The notes under the pieces: generated by a model
The model's input: only the letters and a program-made list of their open reading frames with translations
The model's database searches: none
Told to the model about the DNA's origin: nothing
Origin: Deltaproteobacteria bacterium
GTDB taxonomy: Bacteria > Desulfobacterota > Desulfobacteria > Desulfobacterales > JAFDMD01
Assembly (NCBI GenBank): GCA_019306185.1
Contig: JAFDMD010000005.1
Location: forward strand, 1-47,106
Direction of reading: 5' to 3'
Length of the DNA: 47,106 nt
Made by a program: the position numbers and the translations under genes
Shown: positions 27,553-40,602 of the stretch, one piece after another
How the letters are laid out: every line of letters begins with the position of its first letter
Numbering within the stretch: the first letter of the stretch is position 1

Positions 27553-28833
27553 ATGAAAATCATGCGGCATATCATCCTTATAGGTTTAAATCATAATACG
27601 GCTCCCGTAGAACTCCGAGAAAAAATCGCTTTTTCGGATCCGGAATTAAAACAGGCGCTGCTTTCTCTTAAAAAAAAACAGGATATAAACGAGGCTTTTA
27701 TTCTTTCCACATGCAACAGAGTCGAAATACTTGCCGCCGTATCAGACATACAAAATGCCATACAAAGTATAGATGATTTTTTTTCCGAAGAAAAAAACAT
27801 CGACTTTAACGATATAAAAAAATTTTTTTATATATATTCGGACGAAAAAGCCGCAAAACACATCTTTATGGTGTCTGCGGGGCTTGATTCTATGATTCTC
27901 GGGGAACCCCAAATATTAGGACAGTTAAAAGAGGCTTACCGCTCGGCGGTCGAACAAAAAACATCAGGACCAATCTTAAACAGATTAATACATAAAGCGT
28001 TTTTTACGGCTAAAAAAATCCGCACCGAAACCGGAATAGGCAGCCATGCCGTATCCATAAGCTACGCCGCTGTAGAGCTTGCGAAAAAAATATTCGGCGA
28101 ACTTAAAAAAAAAACATTACTTTTAATAGGCGCCGGCGAAATGGCGGAACTTGCCGTAGAACACCTTAGAGGAAACAAATTAACCGATATTTACGTCGCC
28201 AACCGAACATTTAAAAACGGGGTGGAACTTGCAAAAAAATTCGGGGGCAGAGCGCTTAAACTTCAAGAAGTTTCAAGCGCTTTGGAAATCGTAGATATAG
28301 TAATAGCTTCAACCGCCGCGTCTCAATTCATAATATCGGAAAAAGAGGTTAGAAACGTCATCCGTTCAAGACGCAACAGACCAATATTTTTTATAGATAT
28401 AGCGGTGCCTAGAAACATAGCGCCCGGCATAAACGGGATTGCAAATTCGTACCTTTACGACATAGACGATCTTCGCGGAGTAATAAAAGAAAATAAAAAT
28501 TTAAGAAACAAAGAGGCGGTAAAAGCGGAAAGAATTGTAGAAGAAGCGGTTATAACATATCTAAACTGGTACGAAAGTTTAGATATTAATCAAGTAATAT
28601 CCTCCCTTAAAAGCAAACTCGACGGAATAGGAGAAGCGGAATTAAAAAAAACGCTCTCCTCCTTAAAACATCTTTCCGAACAGGATATAAAAGCCTTATC
28701 CGTTATGACCGCATCTTTTATAAATAAAGTATTATACGATCCCATACTATTTCTAAAAAGCGCGGGATGTAAAAAAGATAAAACCGCATACCTTGATTTT
28801 ACAAAAAAAATTTTTCATCTTGATAATAAATAA
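27553..28833 (+). CDS. hemA: Glutamyl-tRNA reductase
   Basis: LIGLNHNTAPVELREKIAF; AFILSTCNRVEI; GLDSMILGEPQILGQLKEAY; GAGEMAELAVEHL. Confidence 0.96.
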   Translation: MKIMRHIILIGLNHNTAPVELREKIAFSDPELKQALLSLKKKQDINEAFILSTCNRVEILAAVSDIQNAIQSIDDFFSEEKNIDFNDIKKFFYIYSDEKAAKHIFMVSAGLDSMILGEPQILGQLKEAYRSAVEQKTSGPILNRLIHKAFFTAKKIRTETGIGSHAVSISYAAVELAKKIFGELKKKTLLLIGAGEMAELAVEHLRGNKLTDIYVANRTFKNGVELAKKFGGRALKLQEVSSALEIVDIVIASTAASQFIISEKEVRNVIRSRRNRPIFFIDIAVPRNIAPGINGIANSYLYDIDDLRGVIKENKNLRNKEAVKAERIVEEAVITYLNWYESLDINQVISSLKSKLDGIGEAELKKTLSSLKHLSEQDIKALSVMTASFINKVLYDPILFLKSAGCKKDKTAYLDFTKKIFHLDNK

Positions 28834-28860
28834 AGCTGATGTAAAGGTTGGATTTATTTT

Positions 28861-28897
28861 TTTATACTATATTTAAAAAGTTTGAATATAGTATAAA
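28861..28897. terminator. Perfect 13-bp inverted repeat TTTATACTATATT-N11-AATATAGTATAAA between hemA and helicase gene (terminator or operator)
   Basis: Direct reading; no GC-rich stem, so function uncertain. Confidence 0.4.
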
Positions 28898-28970
28898 AAT
28901 TTTCTATGCAAAAAAGTTTGAATTTTTGTCAGAGCCGATAAAAAGACGGCAAATTAATATTAAATAAGTA

Positions 28971-31900
28971 TTGAGTAAAATGAAAAAGGAAAGATATTTA
29001 CAAGTATTCAATTATTTGAAGGAATTCTCGAAGGTCAGGAGTAAACCCGTACGAGATATTGATATAAACTCTACCCAATATTCCAAAAAAATTTGGCTGA
29101 ATGAAATTCCTGATAACGAACTTTTTGAAAATATAATAAAACCTGATTTTAAAACCGAAAGCGCGTATTGGCTTAAGATTAGAAAACCAAAGGAACCGAA
29201 AGAACCGAAATTCGCGGAACTTCCAAAAAATATAGAAAAATGGATTGAGCCGGAAGTATTGTTGAATGAAGACAAAGAGCCTGTTCTTAAAAAAGAGATA
29301 GAAGTTAACGGCGCGATTCTATCAATAGATAACTACCCTGAAATTGTTTCGGAACTAAACAAATATATTAATGAAAAATGGCTTAATGACTTAATAGATT
29401 ATAAAGATAAAAAAAAAATTTATAATAAAGAATATGAAGTTTATAAAAAACTTAACAATGCCTACAAAAAGTTTTTTCATATTTTTAATGAAACTAAAAA
29501 ATCCGAAGAAGAATATGAATTGATTGTTGGCGTTGGGCTTTTAAATTTTAAAAAAGATGCGGACAGTCCCAAAATATGCCGCCACATACTAACCCAGCGC
29601 GTTGATATAGGTTTTAATTCTAAAAAAGATTCTTATATATATGTTAGTCCGAATTTCGATGCGTTTCCTCAAATTGAGACCGATTTTATTATTGATCTTC
29701 CCGAGCAATTTAATCTCCAAAATATAATTGACGCGGAAAAGGAGTTGGAAGGTTCAAAGCCGGATACGCTTTTTGATAAAGAAAAAATAGAAAACGGTTT
29801 ACGAATGTTTGCGGAAAGCGTCTCGTTTGAAGGCAGCTACGATAATGCAATGGAAAAACCGAATAAACCTTCCGGAAAACCTATAATCTCATTTTCTCCC
29901 GCTTTATTACTGAGAAAAAAAAATTTAAAAAGCTTTACCGCTCTTTATGAAAAAATATTAGAAAATATTGAAAACAAAGGAGATGAAGTTGAAATTCCGA
30001 TAATGAATGACCTAATCGGTTTCCCTGAAGATTCTAATAATTACATTTCAAGCCCTGACGCTTCTAATTCTATGGAAATTGATGAACCGATATTTTTTCC
30101 GAAAGAGTATAATGACGAACAAATTAAAATAATCGAAAAAGCAAGAACAAGCAATAAAACGCTTGTTCAAGGACCGCCCGGAACAGGTAAATCCCACACT
30201 ATTGCCAACTTGATCTGTCATTTGCTTGCAAACGGTAAAAAAATTTTAATTACCGCATACACTAAACGCGCTTTGGAAGTTTTAAAAGAGAAACTTCCGC
30301 CGGAATTTCAGAACTTGGCGGTTAATTTTTTAAGCGGAGATACCGCTTCAATTCAGGATTTACAGGTAAGCGTAAATTCAATACAAGATAAACTTTCCAC
30401 AGCAGACCTTAACGAATATAAGATACATATTGAAAAATTAGAAAAAAATTTCCAAACGGTAAGAGAAAACATTGCCGTTAATACAAATGAACTTGTTAAA
30501 ATTCAAGAGAAAGCGACACGCAAGCAAATAATCAATCCGTATTATGAAGGCGCTCTTACCGAAATTGCAGAAAAATTAGAAAAAAATTCTTCTAAATTCG
30601 ACTGGTATAAAGATTCCTTTTGTGAAATTAATAACGAACAAAGCTTTTGCGACGAGTTAAAGTTTTTTATAGAATCGTATATCGATTACAAACAAAAGGA
30701 TTTGTCGAATTTTGAATATCATATAACCGACATCGATTATTCTCGATTAAAAACAAAGCTTATTGAATTGATAGAAAACTATGACGAGATTGATGATTTA
30801 AAAATAGATTTTAAGCAGGATATATTGAACGATTATTTAAAAGGTAATCAAAAAGATTGGAAACAGAAACTTGAGGCTTCATCTCAACTAACTATCGGAA
30901 TTGAAAATTTCGATTTAAAACGAATTGACAGAGATATAGAGATTAAATATCCCGCCGATAAAAGCCTTAAGCAACTTAAAAGCGACGGTCAACTTTTGCT
31001 TGATTATTTAAAACAAGGAAACCATTTATCCGGCTTTAAGTTTACATTAAAAAAACCGTTTGTTTCAAAAGAGATCAAGGAAAGATTCTATTTTATAGAC
31101 GAGGTTAGAGTTAACGGAAGCCCATGCGATACCATTCAAGAATTTGAAGATGTTTTAAGAGATATAGAGTTAAAACAAAGTTTAGACGATCTTTCTCGAA
31201 TATGGAAAACGGAAGTTTTTAAAAAAGATCTTTTATCGGATAGGTTCAATTACTTCGGAAAATTATGTTTTAATATAGAAAAACTCATTGAAATTGCAGA
31301 CAAAGCGGAGAAGCTTCGCATAGATATTGAAAGATTGTTTGGCATTAATATTACGCCGTTTGATAAAACCGAATTGGCGGATAATATTGAAAAAGCCGAA
31401 TATCAGAGTTTTTTACAATTAAAATCCCGTTTGGAAAACTTACTGCCGAATTTATTACATTCAATTGAATCCGGAACTTTTTCAACATCGGATATGTCGA
31501 ATTTTCGGGACGCTTTATTTTTTAGACATGCTCAAAATGAAATTAGCAAATTTGCGGATGCAAATTATGAACGGCAAATATCCGATAAATTAAAGGAGAA
31601 CGAAACTAAAGAAAAAAAACTTATAGCCGAACTTGCGTCTCAAAAGGCATGGTATAAAGTGGTTGAAAGGTTAGAACAAAATCGCTCTATAAAAGAGCAT
31701 TTGACCGCTTGGGTTATGGCTGCAGGGAAAATTGGAAAAACAGGTAAAGGTAAACGAGCTTTAAAATCTATGAATATTGCCCAAAAAGAGATGGAATATT
31801 GTAAAAATTCGGTTCCTTGTTGGATTATGCCTCTGTATAAAGTTGCGGAGACTATTAAACCGGAACAAGGGATGTACGATTATGTTATTATTGACGAAGC

Positions 31901-33809
31901 CAGTCAGCTTGGTCCGGATGCCATCTTCCTGCTTTATATCTCAAAGAATGTTATCATAGTAGGAGACGATAAACAGACCTCGCCGGAACATATAGGAATA
32001 GATGTAGATGCAATGACGCCGTATATTAAGCGACATTTAGAAGGCAATATCCCTTTTTCCGATTATTATGGAACCGAATATAGCTTTTTCGATCATGCAA
32101 GGCTTTTTTGCGACGGGAATATCGTATTAAGGGAACATTTTAGATGTATGCCGGAAATTATAGAATTTTCAAACAAACTTTTTTATACGCCGGAAGGAAA
32201 AGAGCTTTACCCTTTAAAACAATACTCGGAAAACAGGCTCGAGCCTTTAATGACGGTTTACTGCTCCAATGGATTTATAGACGGCATAGGTTCGCGAATT
32301 ATTAATAAGCCCGAAGCGGAAAAGCTTGCCGATAAAATTAAAGAATTAAAGGATGACAAGCGATATAAAGGCAAAACTTTCGGAGTAATAACGCTGCAAG
32401 GAAATCAACAGGCAAAAGTTATTGAAGATTATCTATTAAAGAGAATCGGGGAACGGGAATATTATGAAAGAAACATTATTTGCGGCAACTCGGCTTCTTT
32501 TCAGGGCGGCGAAAGAGATATTATCTTTTTGAGCTTAGTTACGGCTCATAAGCATAATCGGCGCCCATTGACCAAGTCCGAAGATGAAAGGCGCTTTAAT
32601 GTCGCCGTTAGTAGGGCAAAAGAACAAATATGGCTTTTCCATTCCGTAGAATTGGAAGATTTAATTAATAGAGATGATTTACGTTATAAATTATTAGACC
32701 ATTTTAAAAACCGAGAAAAACGGCAAATAATCAGTTCCCCTCTTATTGAAAGGAAGATCGGCGCCCAACCGGAGCCTTTTGATAGCTGGTTTGAAGTGGA
32801 TGTTTATAATGATATTGTCAGGGAAGGCTTACAGGTCATTCCTCAATACAAAGTCGCTAAAGGAAAATATCGGATTGATTTAGTCGCTTTATTTCCTGAC
32901 GGAACCAAAGTAGCCATAGAATGCGATGGAGATAAATGGCATGGCAAAGAGCAATACCAACAAGATATTATGAGGCAGAAAGTTCTTGAGCGTTGCGGAT
33001 GGCTATTTTTTAGAGTTAGAGGATATGAATATTATACAAATAGAAAACAAGCCTTAAAACCTTTTTGGGAAATGATTACAAAGATCAAGAATGAAATTAA
33101 TAACGAAGCCATTGATAACATAGAAACGGAAAAGAAGGTTGAATTTAATTCGGATACTATTAACAAGTCGTTGCCGGAGAGCAAAGAGCAAATATCAAAT
33201 CCAACCATTACTTCAAAGGTTACGGTTAATGATAACATTGAGCCCGTTGCAGAAGAAGCGGATGTATCTAATTCTACAATCATAAGGCGCTTCAACCTGT
33301 ATAATTCCGGCAATTATATTATGACTACCGACAAACCGTTAGACGCCGATTTTAGCTTAGAGATAAAAACAAATCAAAAAAACGGCTATTTACTTCAATG
33401 TTACGATTCCGGATATATAAATAAAGTTTTAATATCCGTTCTGTTATCTCGAAAAATAGGACAAGAATATAAAAACGGATTCTGTAAAAACGGTAAATTA
33501 ACATACTTAAAAATTATTGATTCGGAAAAAATAATCGGAATTTATTTTAATGAAAACGGGATAGAAAAATTTAAAGCTCATTTAACTGAAAATATCTCGA
33601 ATAGAAAACAGCTTCATCTTCAAGGATACAAGGTTATATATAATGATTGTAAAGATATAAAATATAAAGTATTACCGTTAAAACTACATAATGACATTAA
33701 CAGGCTTATTTTTAGTAGTTTCACGGCAAAAGGAAAAGCGGTTAATAACAGTTATTATAGTAACGAATGGTCGATTCTAAAACAATTAAATAGACTGAAA
33801 CTCTATTAA
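28971..33809 (+). CDS. 1612-aa SF1 (AAA_11/AAA_12-type) helicase with C-terminal DUF559/MTES_1575-like (Vsr-fold) nuclease domain and further C-terminal extension
   Basis: QGPPGTGKSHTIANL (Walker A), YDYVIIDEASQLGP (Walker B), VGDDKQTSP, NVAVSRAKEQIWLF (motif VI); YRIDLVALFPDGTKVAIECDGDKWH...RQKVLERCGWLFFRVRG. Confidence 0.88.
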   Translation: MSKMKKERYLQVFNYLKEFSKVRSKPVRDIDINSTQYSKKIWLNEIPDNELFENIIKPDFKTESAYWLKIRKPKEPKEPKFAELPKNIEKWIEPEVLLNEDKEPVLKKEIEVNGAILSIDNYPEIVSELNKYINEKWLNDLIDYKDKKKIYNKEYEVYKKLNNAYKKFFHIFNETKKSEEEYELIVGVGLLNFKKDADSPKICRHILTQRVDIGFNSKKDSYIYVSPNFDAFPQIETDFIIDLPEQFNLQNIIDAEKELEGSKPDTLFDKEKIENGLRMFAESVSFEGSYDNAMEKPNKPSGKPIISFSPALLLRKKNLKSFTALYEKILENIENKGDEVEIPIMNDLIGFPEDSNNYISSPDASNSMEIDEPIFFPKEYNDEQIKIIEKARTSNKTLVQGPPGTGKSHTIANLICHLLANGKKILITAYTKRALEVLKEKLPPEFQNLAVNFLSGDTASIQDLQVSVNSIQDKLSTADLNEYKIHIEKLEKNFQTVRENIAVNTNELVKIQEKATRKQIINPYYEGALTEIAEKLEKNSSKFDWYKDSFCEINNEQSFCDELKFFIESYIDYKQKDLSNFEYHITDIDYSRLKTKLIELIENYDEIDDLKIDFKQDILNDYLKGNQKDWKQKLEASSQLTIGIENFDLKRIDRDIEIKYPADKSLKQLKSDGQLLLDYLKQGNHLSGFKFTLKKPFVSKEIKERFYFIDEVRVNGSPCDTIQEFEDVLRDIELKQSLDDLSRIWKTEVFKKDLLSDRFNYFGKLCFNIEKLIEIADKAEKLRIDIERLFGINITPFDKTELADNIEKAEYQSFLQLKSRLENLLPNLLHSIESGTFSTSDMSNFRDALFFRHAQNEISKFADANYERQISDKLKENETKEKKLIAELASQKAWYKVVERLEQNRSIKEHLTAWVMAAGKIGKTGKGKRALKSMNIAQKEMEYCKNSVPCWIMPLYKVAETIKPEQGMYDYVIIDEASQLGPDAIFLLYISKNVIIVGDDKQTSPEHIGIDVDAMTPYIKRHLEGNIPFSDYYGTEYSFFDHARLFCDGNIVLREHFRCMPEIIEFSNKLFYTPEGKELYPLKQYSENRLEPLMTVYCSNGFIDGIGSRIINKPEAEKLADKIKELKDDKRYKGKTFGVITLQGNQQAKVIEDYLLKRIGEREYYERNIICGNSASFQGGERDIIFLSLVTAHKHNRRPLTKSEDERRFNVAVSRAKEQIWLFHSVELEDLINRDDLRYKLLDHFKNREKRQIISSPLIERKIGAQPEPFDSWFEVDVYNDIVREGLQVIPQYKVAKGKYRIDLVALFPDGTKVAIECDGDKWHGKEQYQQDIMRQKVLERCGWLFFRVRGYEYYTNRKQALKPFWEMITKIKNEINNEAIDNIETEKKVEFNSDTINKSLPESKEQISNPTITSKVTVNDNIEPVAEEADVSNSTIIRRFNLYNSGNYIMTTDKPLDADFSLEIKTNQKNGYLLQCYDSGYINKVLISVLLSRKIGQEYKNGFCKNGKLTYLKIIDSEKIIGIYFNENGIEKFKAHLTENISNRKQLHLQGYKVIYNDCKDIKYKVLPLKLHNDINRLIFSSFTAKGKAVNNSYYSNEWSILKQLNRLKLY

Positions 33810-33920
33810 TAAGTAAAGGTATCTTATTATATCTTACTAAATATTTATATAGTAAATATAACTCTATTACTTCTTATATTTAGTTGTAAATTTTAATAAT
33901 AAAGGAGCAGAAAAAAAATA

Positions 33921-34514
33921 ATGAAAATAGAAAATATCGTCGATAGATTCCTTAATGTATTAAGCGACGACATACTACCGCTTACTCGCAAAGGAGTAGA
34001 ACAAGGGAATAAAATATTCGGAGCCGCCATATTAGAAAAAAAAACATTACAAATAGTTGCCATAGGCACCAATAATGAAATAAAAAACCCCCTTTTACAC
34101 GGCGAAATATCCTGTATAAACAACTACTGGGCAATACCTGCAACAAAACGTCCCGCCCCCAAAGATTGCTATTTTCTATCTACTCACGAGCCCTGCTCAT
34201 TATGTTTATCCGCAATTACATGGAGCGGTTTCGATAATTTTTATTACCTATTCGGTTATGAAGATTCGAAAAATCTTTTTGATATACCCCATGATCTAAA
34301 CATATTAAAAGAGGTTTTTTATTGCGAAAACGGAAATTATGCGGCTATAAACTACTATTGGAAAAGCTTCTGTTTAATCGACATGGCAGAGCATGGAACA
34401 GAACAACAACAACAAACTTGGATGGCAAAAATTACGGAATTATACAAAAATTACGGAATGTTATCCAATTCATATCAGGAGACAAAATCGGAAAAAAATA
34501 TACCATTAGCATAA
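33921..34514 (+). CDS. Cytidine/deoxycytidylate deaminase-family nucleoside deaminase
   Basis: LLHGEISCINNYW and THEPCSLCLSAITWSG zinc-binding deaminase motifs (HxE...PCxxC). Confidence 0.82.
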   Translation: MKIENIVDRFLNVLSDDILPLTRKGVEQGNKIFGAAILEKKTLQIVAIGTNNEIKNPLLHGEISCINNYWAIPATKRPAPKDCYFLSTHEPCSLCLSAITWSGFDNFYYLFGYEDSKNLFDIPHDLNILKEVFYCENGNYAAINYYWKSFCLIDMAEHGTEQQQQTWMAKITELYKNYGMLSNSYQETKSEKNIPLA

Positions 34515-34678
34515 ACAATTTCCGTAGAAAAAAAACTGCATTTTGCCTGATTTTAACGACGCGGCCAAACAAGATAAAACCTGTTTCTACGAAAACCAAA
34601 TAAACGGAAGACCGTTTAACAATCGAAAAAAATATTAAAAATCAATAATTATGGTTATAGAAACAAGGAGATTCTATT

Positions 34679-35659
34679 ATGAAATTTTTAAAAATAATTA
34701 TAATAAGCTTACTAATTTTATTTGCTTTGGCTTATATTCTTTTCTTTACCAAACCCGGCAATAAAATCTTAAAGCCTTATATAGAAAAAAGCATAAAAAA
34801 AAATTCGGGCGTCGAAATATCCTTAACCTCCTTTACCCTTAGACTGACAACATTTAAAATTGCAGGCAAACTTGCCTCCGATTCATTTGTAATAGACGGC
34901 AAATACAACCTATTTAAAGCGTACGGAACAGGAGTATATAAGCTTGACATTAAAGATCTTGCGGAACTAACAAAACGTTTAAACATTAATATGGATATTA
35001 TGGGAAATTATTGGGGGACAGGTAATTTTTTCGGAAATAAAGACAACTTAACAGTAAACGGCAAAGGAAAACTTTCCGGAATAGACGTCGATTATAAAAT
35101 CGAATCAACCGGCGGCGTTCCCGAAACATTAAACATAGGAATATATAATTCAGATATAAATAAAGTTTTAAACATAATAAACAGACCCGATTATTACGTT
35201 TTTGACTCCTCCTTTAATGCGGACATTAATTATAATCTAAAAACCGAAAAAGGAAATTTTACGACGAATTTTGAAAACGGACATTTCGTTCATAATAGAT
35301 TAAGCGGGCTTATTTTACAATTTGCGCAATTCGATATTACCAAACAGGTATATAAAAACGCTTTAATAAAAGGAAATATAAATAAAAAGATAATAACCGC
35401 AAATCTAAACATGAAAGGTCCGGACATTGCAATAGCTTCAAAAAACGCTATATTAGACATTCAAAATAATACCATAGACGCTATCCTAAATCTTAAAATA
35501 AAAAACAAACCTTTAAGCGTTACAGTTAAAGGCAAAACCGAAAAACCGAAAATAAAAGTTGATGTTTCCGGATATGTTAAAACAGAAATAAAAAAACATA
35601 TAGATAAGTTAGATACCGGAAACGAATCCATAAATAATTTTTTAAAAAAAATGTTTTAA
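34679..35659 (+). CDS. AsmA-like / DUF748-type membrane-anchored envelope protein
   Basis: Single N-terminal TM (FLKIIIISLLILFALAYILFFTKPGNKILKPYIEKSI) followed by repetitive beta-rich region. Confidence 0.55.
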   Translation: MKFLKIIIISLLILFALAYILFFTKPGNKILKPYIEKSIKKNSGVEISLTSFTLRLTTFKIAGKLASDSFVIDGKYNLFKAYGTGVYKLDIKDLAELTKRLNINMDIMGNYWGTGNFFGNKDNLTVNGKGKLSGIDVDYKIESTGGVPETLNIGIYNSDINKVLNIINRPDYYVFDSSFNADINYNLKTEKGNFTTNFENGHFVHNRLSGLILQFAQFDITKQVYKNALIKGNINKKIITANLNMKGPDIAIASKNAILDIQNNTIDAILNLKIKNKPLSVTVKGKTEKPKIKVDVSGYVKTEIKKHIDKLDTGNESINNFLKKMF

Positions 35660-35667
35660 CTAATAAT

Positions 35668-35862
35668 ATGAACGTAAACATAGTTAATAATATAGATAAA
35701 AATAAGATTAGATTACTGATAAAGAGTAATATAAAATTTTTTGATGAAATTTTGGAAAAAAATATCCTAAAAGTCTTCAAAGATAAACATATTGTTATCT
35801 CAGACAAAAATTTACGAGAAGATATGATAATTATCGCTAAAGAGGTCTATTTTGCAGGATAA
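35668..35862 (+). CDS. Short hypothetical protein immediately upstream of the broken endonuclease-like gene
   Basis: 64-aa ORF, stop 10 bp before the next ATG; no recognised motif. Confidence 0.4.
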   Translation: MNVNIVNNIDKNKIRLLIKSNIKFFDEILEKNILKVFKDKHIVISDKNLREDMIIIAKEVYFAG

Positions 35863-35871
35863 TCAAATAAA

Positions 35872-36628
35872 ATGACTTGGGAAAAAGCGATACTTGCTAT
35901 TTTTGAAAAATATAATGGTATAGTAACACTAAAAAATCTATATCAAGATGTCCCTTTAATTTTAAACGAAACTGTTGCAACTGATATTCCACATAATATA
36001 AGAGCATACTTAAGAAAATTAAAGCAAAAAAAAATTAATCAAACAAATCGGATTGTCTCAATATGCCTTGATTGACGTAAAATATAAAAATTGTTTTTAT
36101 GAAGATATTAATGAAGATACAAGATTTCAAGATTTTTTTGCAAAAATACCAAAAGAGGCAATTCATACTTATATAGAAGGAATGTTGATAGAGATTGGAA
36201 CGTTAAATGGTTTTCAAACTTATACGCCAGATATTTATAAAATATTCAATGGCAACTATTTGCATGAATTAGCAGATTATACTGAACTTCCCCAATTTAC
36301 ATATAACAATTTGTTAACAGATATTAGAGAGATTGATGTAATTTGGTTTAAGGACGGCTTTCCCGTAAAAACATTTGATGTTGAAAATTCAACAAGGTTT
36401 TCAATGGCGTTACAAAGAATTTATGAATTAAGACATTTTAAAACAAATTTTTTTATGGTCGCAATGGAGGAAAAGCTTAATGATTTTTTTAGAAAAACTA
36501 ATAAAACTATTTTTAAAGATATAAAAAAAGCTACTCATTTTGTTAGTTATAAAGAAACGTTTGAATTATATAAAAAAGCTGTATTATCAGATAAAATTAT
36601 TAAGAAGAGCAAAATTTTTTCTAATTGA
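35872..36628 (+). pseudogene. Winged-helix + PD-(D/E)XK-like restriction endonuclease-type protein split by a frameshift at an A9 tract (36026-36034)
   Basis: Frames ...NIRAYLRKLKQKK | LIKQIGLSQYALIDVKYKNCFYEDINEDTRF... fuse if one A is removed; DIREIDVIWFKDGFPVKTFDVENSTRFSMALQRIYELRHFKTNFFMVA resembles a PD-(D/E)XK core. Confidence 0.7.
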
Positions 36629-36698
36629 TTACTCTAAACTCTCTTAAACAATTCGTTTTATCAAAACTAATAAAAATATAAAAAAAGGAGCTGCAATA

Positions 36699-37079
36699 AT
36701 GAAACAAAAAGGCAAATTTAATAATTACGGCTTTACCCTTATAGAACTTATGATAGTAATGGCGATAATCGGAATACTATCGGCAATAGCCATACCCAAT
36801 TACATGTCTTACAGAGACAAGGCATATTGCGTGAAATGCGAAACAGACGCTATGAATGTCGGAACCGCAATCGCCGGCTGGTATTCTGATCCGGCAAATA
36901 CCGAAATTGTTACAAAAGAGGATTTAAACATTACCTTAAGCGGAGATAATACGTTAGAAATTCAAGGAGATGTCGATAACATAAAAATAACGATTACGGA
37001 CGGCAGCCAAAGATGCCCCAAAGGAAGCAAATATATTATTTCAATGCCCGCAACGAAAGATGACGGATGGAAAGAATAA
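36699..37079 (+). CDS. Type IV pilin-like (prepilin) protein
   Basis: KFNNYGFTLIELMIVMAIIGILSAIAIPNYMSYRDKAY prepilin cleavage/N-methylation signature. Confidence 0.93.
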   Translation: MKQKGKFNNYGFTLIELMIVMAIIGILSAIAIPNYMSYRDKAYCVKCETDAMNVGTAIAGWYSDPANTEIVTKEDLNITLSGDNTLEIQGDVDNIKITITDGSQRCPKGSKYIISMPATKDDGWKE

Positions 37080-37186
37080 AAAAACGCCTTTTCTTATTAC
37101 AACGCCTCAAAACAAAGTTGAAAATCCAAAGCGATAAGCAAAAAACGGGGCAAGTAAATTTAGTTCCGTTCAAAAAAAAATTATAA

Positions 37187-38485
<1,299 letters not shown>

Positions 38486-38491
38486 AAAAAA

Positions 38492-38529
38492 CAAAAGCAG
38501 AGAGGCTACATGCAACCTCTCTGCTTTTG
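38492..38529 (+). terminator. Rho-independent terminator-like hairpin after eno
   Basis: CAAAAGCAGAGAGG-CTACATGCAA-CCTCTCTGCTTTTG perfect 14-bp stem directly downstream of the eno stop. Confidence 0.8.
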
Positions 38530-38578
38530 CATCGTCCGAAAAAAATAATAAAACCATATACGGCTCAAGAAAGTTTAA

Positions 38579-40225
<1,647 letters not shown>

Positions 40226-40319
40226 ACATAAAAAATAAATATAACTACGGGCGCCGCCTATTATTAAACAAAGGTAAATGCAAATAGGGATGATTATCAA
40301 CAAAAAGAATTAAGCGATT

Positions 40320-40424
40320 TTTTGCTTTGCCCGAAATAACAGGCTTACTATTTTTGCCTCATTGTTTCGACGGATGTTTTTTACCTGTCATTTCGACGAG
40401 CGAAGCGAGGAGAAATCCCTTAAT
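40320..40424. repeat. Copy of the palindromic GAAATGACAGG / CTCGCTTCGCTCG module
   Basis: CCTGTCATTTCGACGAGCGAAGCGAGGAGAAATCCCTTAAT preceded by a degenerate inverted arm (ttgctttgcccgaaataacaggc). Confidence 0.75.
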
Positions 40425-40602
40425 CAAAATACAAAAAAAAATCCGCCAGATAACAAAATAATTGGTTCGGTTTCATCAAAAATAACTATAATTAATGATT
40501 GAATATAGCAAAGCAATTTGTTTAAGGCGGATAAAAATTTTATCCAACGCAAAAAACGGGCAAACTGCAAAGTTATGCAGACGAATTTAAACAGGGGAAA
40601 TA

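Noticed and set aside
34322-34603. 93-aa ORF overlapping the deaminase gene
   Set aside because: Same-strand alternate frame of a gene with clear deaminase motifs.
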